Below, piece after piece: positions 39,401 through 51,400 of a stretch of 64,000 bases of DNA. The translations under genes and the position numbers were made by a program. Below the pieces are notes generated by a model, which saw only the letters and a program-made list of their open reading frames with translations, did not search any database and had not been told where the DNA came from. The DNA comes from Mytilus galloprovincialis (taxonomy: Eukaryota > Mollusca > Bivalvia > Mytilida > Mytilidae). Each line of letters opens with the position of its first letter. The first letter of the stretch is position 1. The stretch is from positions 58,123,560 through 58,187,559 of the forward strand of contig NC_134839.1 in assembly GCF_965363235.1 (NCBI RefSeq). The letters run 5' to 3'.

Positions 39401-42400
39401 GTAATGGAAATGATTCTGAATTATGTATAGATTCTGCACCTGTTAAATTAGGATGTATATAATTGGAAGTTAATCAGAATTTATACTATGGATTTAGAAA
39501 AAAATCTAGTGAAGTAGTGAAAAATGAATAAAATTGGGAATTATTTAAAATCATTGGAATTCTGGATGAGATGTCAAATATTAGTGTAAATAAATTAATG
39601 AAATTGTTTATTCAAATATGATTTTGAGGTTTCATTAAAGTGAGTGAAATATTACGACTGGATTATTTAGGGTATTAAACACTGCTAGTAGTGGCTATGC
39701 AAACATTTAGATGAAATGTAGTGCATTTTAGGTCATGCAATTTTAAATTACATGTAACTGCAAGAAAATAAAATATATGATATAGTCATTCTTGTTTGGC
39801 TTGATCACTCATAAGATTTTGAATGACAGTAAAATAAAAATTTCTCAATAGAAAAATCCTAGGTAAAAAAAAGTTCAGGAAAAAAGCATGCTGAAACTTT
39901 TGGTTAGGTGAATAAATTTTTTTACAGGTAGCATCAAGGTAGATTTAAATCTAACAATACCAACTGGTCAATTTAAATGTCCCTATTGTGTTGACAATTT
40001 TAAAAACAGGTTGAGCTATAGGTAAAATTTTACCATAACACCTACAAGCAACTCACTGTAATGCACAATTACCACCGAGACTGCATTGTTTGGGAAAAAA
40101 GTTTGGGGAATAATTTTAAGCCATTTTATTTTCAAATTGGGATTCTTCTCCAGGGGAAAAAGCCTTTATTCTCCGGTAATTTAAGGCAAACAATATCACT
40201 GGTACCGTTGAACCATGAAATTAAAATTTCAATGAACGACAAATTTTCTTAAGGCTTATATGTAGATTTCCTCAAAACCACAAAATTAAATATCAAGGAA
40301 CATGCAAGTTTTACTTCATCCACAAAAATTGGTACCCACGAAAATATGTGAATCCACAGTTTACAAATAAAGCAAAAGATTCTGTGGTAACAGGTAATAT
40401 ACATATTTTTGTAGGCTTTTATTATTTGTTATTATTTTTCCTCATCATTACCTGAACTTAAGCATGGCATTCTGTGGCACCTGGTAATTACTCACCTGAA
40501 CTTAAGCATGGCATTCTGTGGCACCTGGTAATTACTCACCTGAACTCTAGCTTGGCATTCTGTGGCACCTGGTAATTACTCACCTGAACTTAAGCATGGC
40601 ATTCTGTGGCACCTGGTAATTACTCATCGGTTTTTTAAATGAATTTATTTTTTGTAGAATATATTCTCTAATCTTTGAAATAGCCTGAAAGTATAAATAC
40701 AAACTATAGTTAGTAACAATTCAAGTGTGCACATAGATTATTCAATATACTTATTATTTTTTTTTAATTAAAATAAATGAAGACACAGATGTAGCCTCGC
40801 TTGCATAACTCAAGAACAGTAAAAGTGTCAGATGCCACCCAAATTCTTACTTGATCTGTGTTTAGTTTAAACATATTTATTCATAGTGGATTGGTAAACA
40901 AGTTATTAAAACTTATATCAATCCCTTTCCACTTTGCGGGTGCGAGTGCTGCCTTGTAGCGGCATTAGCCTGCTCTTTTTCGAAATCTTGAAGATTGTCT
41001 TTTATGCGCAAGAGATATTGCTCTCTATTAACATGGGTCAGCCATTTCTCAAGTCCATATTAGCAAATGGTGTCAAGAGAGCTGAAAATTATGTCCCTGA
41101 AATTTACTCCCTGGAAAGGGGATCGAACCAGAAACCTTTGTATAATAGTCAGATGCACTAACCACTATAACACGGCTTGATCTGTGTTTGAGAAAAGACA
41201 CCAACTTCAACATACATACGGATGTACAGACAGACCAGGGTAACACATAATGCCCCATCCGCTGCATCAGGGTCCAAAAAAATGTGTTTCTAACAGAATT
41301 ATTAAATACGCAATATATGATGAAATACAATAAGCATGTTTGATTATTTGTCTAGTATTTCAATTTCTATTATGTGAAAAAGTTTGATATATATGGCCAA
41401 AAAATTGATTGAACGGAAAACAGCAACATGTCTCAACTTATTCTTGTTAATCTACTAAATTTTAACATGCTTCTTTATTTACTCAACACTATACTAAGAC
41501 CTATTTTCAAGAAATGTCATCCTTTTAACTGTTTATTTTCTACCCACCTTAATTTTCAATTTTTCAAGTATATCTTTGACATCAAAACATGATCTTGCTT
41601 CTTTAAATGACTGTTCCTTTACAAAGTTGATCTTGTGATGAAGTTCATGGAGCTGTTCAAGGAATTCTCTTTCTGTAACTGGTGTATCTAATATGTGACT
41701 GGATTAAAAGTGATACAGTCAGGAATTGTTTAATTCATTTCATTTATAGTTACAATTGTTCAAGGACTATAATTACCGGTAGATGAAATTTAGAAAAACT
41801 ATGACTGTATAAGCCTCAAGTACTTTTATGGAAACTGTTTTTCATTTTAAAATATGTATAGTTTATTACATTGTATTTTTCATTTAGATGCATTTATATG
41901 AATAAGGTCATACCTAGAGCATACATATGTGTATTCCCTTTCCCCTTGTAATCATATACATTTGTACTTAACTTAAAACAAGAGTGCACATGCTGAAATG
42001 TCTCGCCTTCTATACTAATCATTGATATTATGTTGATAGTCCTAAGTATAAAGCTTAGTTTTATTACAACTGTCTCATAAACTTAACATTAACCAAGATA
42101 ACTAAACAAAGACCAATGAACCTTGAAAATGAGGTCAAGGTCAGATGAACCATGCCAGGCAGACATGTACAGCTAACAATGCTTCTATACAACATATATA
42201 GTTGACCCATTACTTATAGTTTAAGAAAAATAGACCAAAACACAAAAACTTAACACTGTGCAATGAACCGTGAAAATGAGGTCACCGTCAAATAAAACCT
42301 GGGCGACTGACATAAAGATCATAAAATATTTCCATACACCAAATATAGTTGACCTATCCCAGCAGGCACACAACGTTGAATCAACGTTGAAAATATGTTG

Positions 42401-45400
42401 AAATATGGTTGTTGCGTTGATCAACGTAAAATCAACGTTGTAACAACGTCAATCCTATCAACGTTTAAAATACGTTGTTGAATCAACGTTGATTTGTGGT
42501 TAAAAATTTCAACGTTGAACTGTCAACGTTGATTCAACATTGAATTTGAGTTGATGCTTTCAATGCTTTAATTGGTTGAAAATATAACGTTGATAAAAGG
42601 TTAAATTAAGGTTGATGACTTTAAGTGTCGACCAAGATTTCAGTCAAGATGCGTTTGAACAAACTTTGTACAGTCATTTTTGCTGAAATAATCACTTTTT
42701 ATTTATACTGGTGAACTGATGGTTTTTAATAAATTCAATGATTACTGTTGCATATATAAATTAATCTTAAAAAATAAAAATATGAGAATTTCTCAAAACG
42801 GATATATCTTTTTTCTAAATTGCGCATGCGTATGAGGCAAACATTTCGAATTTATTTGCGCCAATGTTGATCACCACATCAAGTGAACAGTTGCTATATG
42901 CAGTGCAAAGTAAGTATATTTTTCATTTATTGTTTGATTTAATAATAGTTATATGAAAATTTAATGTTAACAATACTGTAGCTGTAATTTTATGAGTAAA
43001 GTGATTTAGGCAGCTCAGATATTGTATAATTAGTACACGTAGTTGTTATATTCCATTAGATAAAATACACACAATGTTTTTAAATCTCGGAGGAACAACA
43101 AAGTTGACCTTAAGATATATTTGTATATTTATTGGTTGAGGCAAACTAGTATGTAAAGACTTGAAAACGGGGGAGTATGTGTGTTTTAATTAACAATGAG
43201 TAATTTAAAGCGTTGAAAAGCGGTAATACTTTGGCAAAGAATTATTGCAGATATTGGGAGGGTGGAGTCATAGAATATCATGGAACTTTGGATAGAATTA
43301 AAGAATTTATTCGTCTGGCAAATAAAAGTAATCAATTGGAGTTCACAAATGTGATCGCATACTAGTTCTTTTGCATACTTTATGTGTTGATATAATAAAA
43401 AGTCAAAGATTTACAACACATGGCATTCTTGACCTTGCTACACATTTAAAACAAACAAATTCTTTTCTCTGGGTCAGAATAGATGTCACTCACAGCATGT
43501 ATTCCTAGGATTTATTAATGAAGAAATACCGCAGATAAGAAACATGTGTGACCATAACAAATTAATACACAATGATCTAACCAATTTTTAAGTGGTTTAT
43601 ATGATAACGTCTAAAAAGATGCTTTATCAATTAACCATAGTAAATTATTACAGCACAAAAAATTCAAGGTAATAAAAATATTCCTATAGTATAATTCACT
43701 TTTAATATCTAAGCTTAATCCATGATGATATACATGTAAATGTAAGATTAAATATGACGTATCACGAAAGATCAGAATTTATTGCAATTTGAAGAAAAAT
43801 GTAAACACAGGTTCAAAGTTAAACACTAGTCTAGCTTCTTGCGTTTATCAATTCCATGCCGAAATATCTTTTGATAAAGAATTTAGATGTAATTAACGTA
43901 TGACATATATCAATATAATTAATTTTATGTGCATAATATTCATTTGGAATTTTACACAAATTTTGTAAGCGTTTCGCACATATGAAACTTTTATTTTCAA
44001 GTAAAAGAGGGATTTGACAGTTTGGAAATGCTGCAATTATAATATTTATAATATTTCTTTTTTGTAGATGTCTAACCAATGGGATGTCTAACCAATAAAC
44101 CTCTGTCGGGAATTACAAATACAAAACGGGAATAAAGAATAAACATGCCTTTGGTGATTCCAACTAGATTGAAATAATAAGAGGTGAGTATTAAAATATA
44201 TTTCATTGTTTTTCCACATTAAAAGTGTGCGACATTGTGTCACAATTCCTTTTAAATGTGCTCTAGGATCTTTGTCTACTAAAATCTATAGGGTTTTCTT
44301 TTATATTAAAATTATAAATTATTTTCTATCTGAACTCATGTTTAAAAGTACATGGTACCTCTCAATGGATATTAAAAGAAAAAAATAATAGCATTGCAGT
44401 GATTATTTGTTCACAAATGACACTAGTGTTCTTTACAAAATTAGCCAAGTTATGTTAATACAATGTTTTTTTTTCTGTTGTAGATGCTGTGAAGGAATGT
44501 TCAATGACGACTACAATATGGAACAACAGTGCAAGATGCCTAGAATATGTCTCTGAAATATCTGGGAATGTACCTAGCAGAAGGACTTATTTTTCAAAAT
44601 AAAATTAAGTATTCAGATTGTGTTTGTTTGAAATTGTGAGATGCATAAGTGGGCAACTTGTTGTATAATTACTGTTTTATGTAACAAACATGTACAATTT
44701 CTATCAATAAAAATGAAGGCACAAAAATGTATGCTAACTGAACAACATACTACATGTACACCAACCACCACCACATGACTATCCAACTTAATAGAACATA
44801 TACTTTTGCGAAACTTTTACCACACATTAAATGGCATTTATGGATATAATAAAGGGTAACGATTTCAGCTGTTAACAAACCTTAATTCAACCAGTGTTCA
44901 ACATCATATTCTCAACATTTACCGCATTAACAGTCTATCTGGCCACAATTCCCACCTATTTTCAACATACACTGACCACAGTTCAACCAACATTCGACAT
45001 GTTTTTAAACATACACTGACCACAGTTCAACCGAAATTCGACCGGATTTCAACATACACTGACCACAGTTCAACCAACATTCGACCTGATTTTAACACGC
45101 AACAACCACAAATCAACCAACATTCGACTTGTTTTCAACCTACATTGACCACATTTCAACCTGAAATCGACTTGTTTTCAACATACCCCCACCAAATTTA
45201 GACCAATATTCAACCTAATTTCAACGTTGGACGCTGACGTTGAATCAACGTTGTATTTTCAACGTCATATCAATTTTCAATCCAACACTACTTTTCAACA
45301 TTGATTCAACGTTGAAATCTGACGTGTATTCAATGTTGATTCAACGTTGTTGTGCCTGCTGGGATGGCATACAGTATTAGATAAAAAGACCAAAACTCAA

Positions 45401-48400
45401 AAACTTAACTTTGACCACTGAACCATGGAAATGAGGTCAAGGTCAGATGACATCTGCCCGCTAGACATGAACACCTTACCATCATTCCATACAACAAATA
45501 TAGTAGACCTATTGCATATAGTATGAGAAAAACAGACCAAAACACAAAAATTTAACTATAACCACTGAACCATGAAAATGAGGTCAAGGTCAGATGACAC
45601 CTGCCAGTTGGACATGTACACCTTACAGTCCTTCCATACACCGAATATACTAGCCCTATTGCTTATAGTATCTGAGATATGGACTTGACCACCAAAACTT
45701 AACCTTGATCACTGATCCATGAAATGAGGTCGAGGTCAAGTGAAAACTGTCTGACAGACATGAGGATCTTGCAAGGTACGCACATACCAAATATAGTTAT
45801 CCTATTACTTATAATAAGAGAGAATTCAACATTACAAAAAATTTGAACTTTTTTTTCATGTGGTCACTGAACCATGAAAATGAGGTCAAGGACATTGGAC
45901 ATGTGACTGACGGAAACTTCATAACATGAAGCATACAAAGTATGAAGCATCCAGGTCTTCCACCTTCTGAAATATAAAGCTTTTAAGAAGTGAGCTAACA
46001 CCGCCGCCGCTGCCGCCGGATCACTATCCCTATGTCGAGCTTTCTGCAAAAAAAGTTGCAGGCTCGACAAAAATAAGGAGTGAACTAAAAAAAACAAATT
46101 TTCAAATATGAGGTTTGCATAGAAATCAATGTGCCTGGTTTAAGAGGAGTTACAGATGTGAGTGCAGAGGATTCCAAAACAAAAGAACAGACACAATTAT
46201 CACTCTACACACCCAGCTTCCTTACATGAGGATATATAATAATAAAGAAACATGACAATTAATGTTTTCCTACTTGATCATAGTTTCTGGAATAACCATT
46301 TCATCAACAAACTGGCTCAGTTCCCCTCTGACTGCCTGAAACAAATATATTAATAGAATTTCTTTTTCTGTCTCTCTAATCTATCAACAAAGTTGCACAC
46401 ACTGGAATGTCTCACCTGCTATACTGTACAAGATGTTTAATATATAAGTTGAAAATCTTAAATCAAAAGGTTTTACTAGACATTTCCAATGATCCATGTA
46501 AATGAGGTGAAGGTTAGATGAAACCTTTAAATAAATCAATAAGTAAATTGACATACCAGTACTGTGGAATCATTAATATTTGTGGGATACCAATTTTCGT
46601 GGTTTTCGTCAGTAAAAGTGAACAGCGATTTTAAATGTTCAACGAATCACAAATTTGCTATTGGGTTGATACAGACTTGACAAATCACAAAATCAAAGTT
46701 CCACAAAAATGCAAGATTTCCTCAATCCACGATATTGATAGGCACGAAAATAAATGAATCCACAGTATTGCTTATTGTATCTGAGGTCCTGACTTGACCA
46801 TGAAATTTTAAACTTGATCACTGATTCATAAAATGAGGTCAAGTCAGGTGAACCCTATCTGATAGACATATAGACATTCTTACACATACATGAGAAATTC
46901 ACATGATAAAATAATTGTACAGTTTCCTTTGTTTAGAAACTCATTGAACAATAAAAATTATCAAGGTCAAGGGCAACAGAAATAAGACATTATCTATATT
47001 TACGATTATACATTACTGTGTGGACCTCCAAAATACAAAATATTTGCTATGATTTATGAACATGAGACTAGTGTCAGGTTTTTTTAAATTGTATGTCTTA
47101 CAAGGAGACTTACTAGCACATGTGAATTATAAACAGTGTTTATATTATCAAATTTCAACTCAAATTTTGCCTACGAACTCAATCACAAAAGCAATTCAAA
47201 AGTGTTACACCTTCAAATTCAGTGAATAGATTTAATCCTTAAATCTATGCCTTTGTAAGATCAACTTTTAAAACTAAATATGCTAAAGATAAATTGTGGT
47301 CAAGATGACAGCTGATTTTGATGTGGTGACTAACTCCTCCCTTTTTCCCTCAAATAACTGTGGATTCATTTATTTTCGTGGGTATCAATTTTTTTGTGGA
47401 TTAAGGAAAATTTGTATTTTTGTGGGTATTTGATTTCTTCATTTCCAAAAGTCTGCATTTAATCATACAGCAAATTTGCAATTTGTTGAACATTCAAATT
47501 CTTGGTTTCCACGAAAACCACGAAAATTGGTACCCAACAAATAATAATTAATTTTACAGTACCGCTCTTGAAAACTTTTTTCTTTGATAATCTGTCTTGT
47601 GATTAAAGTTTTATATTCATAGTAATTGACAATTTTTCAGCATGCACTGAATCAGTCCATTATTTCTCCTGCTACTTTTTATTGTCAAAGAGCTACTCTG
47701 CAAACTATTTAAAATCCTACAATTGTTTATGATAATGTTCAGATTACCTGTCTATTTTTAAGTTTTACATTCATGGTAACTGACTGTTCTTGTAAAGTCT
47801 GTATTTCTGTACTAATACTACTCAAATCACCCTGGAAACCATTTAACATTTGTTCCATTCTCTGAAAATTTAATTACAATTGTTGTGTAAAATTATCCAT
47901 TAATCACAGGTAAGAAAACCTATTTTATCAGAGTTCACGAAAAGTGTCAGTCCTCAGGATTTCACCACCAAAATTTTGCATAGGACTGGCACAATTTTAG
48001 TATTTTTCAATAGATTAATAGTGAGGACCAGCAGATTTTCTTCAAGGACCAACAGGGGAAAAAAGATTTCGTGAACTCTGTTTTATTATACAGTAGTAAA
48101 CTTGACCTTATGAGCACAGTTCTCATTGAGAGTAGGAATTAACAGAGCTGCACTCTTTTAAAGTTGACCATAAATGTCTGAAACATGTATATTCCCTTAA
48201 ATGATAGAAAGTTACCATAATACATGTAGTTAACAAATTGTGACACTGTGCTTAGCTTAGTGAATAATATCTAAATTGGTTTTTGACAGGGTCTTTAATT
48301 CAATTTTTGGAGAAAATAATTTATCGCTATTTTGTGCATTTTTCCTTTGATCTTTTTTTGTGATAATTTTCATATCATGCTACTCGCTTGAGATGGAAAA

Positions 48401-51400
48401 TTATCGCCAGAAACTATGCATGCACGTGGCGTTGCTAACGAAATTGACATGAAAGTGACAACGTCGTCAAAAGTAAAATAGCGATAAACAGATTATCATT
48501 GGTCATCTCAACTCGATTGCATTTCTCGCTTTCGCCGTGACCGGCTCAAGCGAGAAAATCAATCTCGTTGAGATGATCAATGATAATCTATAAATATCAT
48601 ATATAATTATATGAATTAAAAGTATGTGATTTTTATAGAATGAAGATAATAACATCGGTCTGAACTTTTTAATGTTTCATTTTAGTATATAAAAATGTTT
48701 TTCTGTAACAAATTATGATGTATTGTTTTATGTGTACATGTTATGCTGCCCATCAAGGGCCCTTGATTGTAATAATAAATATTCTTATTGAATGAATAGC
48801 AACACAAACATATTTACATTGTGTCACACAATAAACAACAGAGAACAATATAATAAGATATTACAATAGACAAATGATCAACTTATAAGATGTGATCTAA
48901 TCTGCCAGAAAGATTTCAAATAATTACATAATTTTCCAACTAAAGATCTAGATTTTGTTTGATACAAATACATAAGTTTTGTCACATTTGGCCACGAACA
49001 GTAATAATTTGGTAAAAACTGTACCCATACATGTCTATACACAAGACACACTAAAGTAAAATGGTACTCATCTTCAACACTTTTCATATTACAGCAAGTA
49101 CATTATCTGATTTCTCTAAGTATATTTGTATAACGCCCCACCTCAACATTTAACTTCATAGTACCACTACGTAGCTTTGTGAAAAAATGTGAATTATAGT
49201 TATAATCTACATAATCTTCAAAACAAAAATCTAATTTTAGAATTCTGTACATAGCAAGTTTCCCACAATCCTGTATAGATGCAAACCAGCTTTGGATATA
49301 TTGATCTTTTAACCTAGTTTTTATTACATCTAATGATATATTTATACCAGACTGCTGGTACCATACCAAGTTTAAACTAATACTAAACAATAGGTCATGA
49401 ACATTAGAAACCCGATTAGTTTTACCAGTATTTGCATCTCTGCTTATTCTTATATTCTTATTCTTATTCTATATATAAAGTAGTTTATTCTATTACCATG
49501 TAGTTAATTCTATTACAATATAGTTAACTCTATTACAATGTAGTTAATTCTATTACAATGTAGTTAATTCTATTACAATGTAGTTAAAATTCTTAACAGT
49601 TAAATAGCTTACCTCTAAAATGGTATCACAAGCAGATATCTGTTTGTGTAAATTTGCTATGTCCTCACCCTTCTTAAGGTCTTATTAGTGTTAAGGTCAA
49701 TGATGAAAGTTTAAAAAAGAACTTCTCGTTCAACTGTTTACAATATGGCTTAAACTTATATAAATGGGGAATGTGTCCATGGGACACAGATGATGCCCCC
49801 ACTGCTTATAAGATTTTAAAGAGACAATACTCAACAAATGTATAAGTGACACTTCCCAAATTTGAACTTAACATGTGTTTTGGGGTAATAAGCATTGTGA
49901 ATAAGTTTCTTAACATTTGCTAGAGGCAAACTTAAGTTAAAGAACAAAACTAAAAAAAATAGCGATTTTTCCAATTGTAAAAAGACATAACTCAGTAAAA
50001 GTGAGGCCAACAAAATTTAAACTTGATCTATGTTTTGTGGTAATAAGCATTGCATATAAGTTTCATAATATTTATATGAAGTAAACTAAAGTTAGAGAAA
50101 GGAACAAAAATATTTTTCCATTTATAAAGGGGCATAACTCTAGAATAGTAAAAGCGATGCCACCAAAATTCATACATATACTGTGTTTTGTGGTAATAAG
50201 TATTGTGTATAAGTTCATTTCATTTGGTTGAGGCAAACTAAAGTTAGAGAACAGAAATGAAGCAATAATCCATTTGTAAATGGGCATTCATTTATAACTC
50301 TAGACTGGTAAAAGTGGCACTACCCAAATTCAGAGTTGATCTGTGTTTTGTGGTGTTAAATAAAATTGAGAATGCAAATGGGGAATGTGCCAGAGAGATA
50401 ACAACCAGAATAAAGAGTGAAAAACAGCCAAAAGCCACCAATAGGCGTTAAACCCACCAAGAAAATAAAATGCATTCTTAAACCAAGTTAAATGATAATA
50501 GGTCACTATTTATAACTATGATTGTTTAACCTAGGTTTTTCAGTATGGATACAGTCTTGTATTGATTGATTTTCTACACCTAGGAGTTCCTTCTCTACAT
50601 TTTTGGAATACTGTCTTAAATCCACTCCCTGAAAAAAAATATGTGAGAATCATGTTACTTTTATAATTAGATACAAAAAGATGTGGTATGGGTGCCAATG
50701 AGACAACTCTATCTCCATCCGAGTCACAGTTTGTAAAAGTCAAATGTTTTTTTATATACAATATTTTTAAAATTCAAGTTGCATTGTATTTATTTCATGT
50801 ATTAAACTGAAGACTTTCAAAGGTTAACATGGTTTATGATGTTTCTTTTCATTCATTGGATTGAAATAATCAATGATCACTGATTGTGAAGACTCCAAAT
50901 TAAAGAAAGCAATTAAAGCTTAACTATTTATAAAAGATGTTTGTTTTGCGTAACCTGTGTTGTTTGTTTCTGTCTAATTGATGATTACCTAAATCCTTTA
51001 TTTGTATGCTTAACTATTTAATTGTTATTTTATACTATAAACATCTACGCATATTTACAATGACCACATTACAATCATTACATGAATATACATACAGTGT
51101 TCAGGGCTTCTTTGACAATTTCATCTTCTAGATTCTGTTGTATGTGTACTGTAATAAAAAGAAAGAATTTCCTACACACAGACATATTCAACATAGATAC
51201 TACAGCAGATTGTGTCTATCACATCTGATTATTAACAAACACTTGCATTCAACTAATTACCTATATGTATCTTCCAAATAATCACATTTGAGTATATATA
51301 ACAAACACTTATAAATTTTCTTTATTGTAACATCTCTACAACTAGATAAGCTGTGAGCAGAACTTGCTAACTGCCTCCAATTTCTTAAATGCTTACAATA

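Larger units (their letters stand above)
41975..46085 (-). repeat. Reversed copy of the 7800-8670 repeat family, split by a transposon
   Basis: Outer parts carry ATGAGGTCAAGGTCAGATGA core units. The 41998-42020 end matches the GCGAGACATTTCAGC end of the family. The 46000-46075 end has a CCGCCGCCGCTGCCGCC tract and a GTCGAGCTTTCTGC/GCAGGCTCGAC hairpin. The insertion at 42358-45363 splits it cleanly. Confidence 0.75.

Noticed and set aside
41112..41182. Functional tRNA gene on the minus strand
   Set aside because: A and B boxes are good, but the acceptor arm does not pair and no sensible anticodon loop forms; treated as a SINE head.
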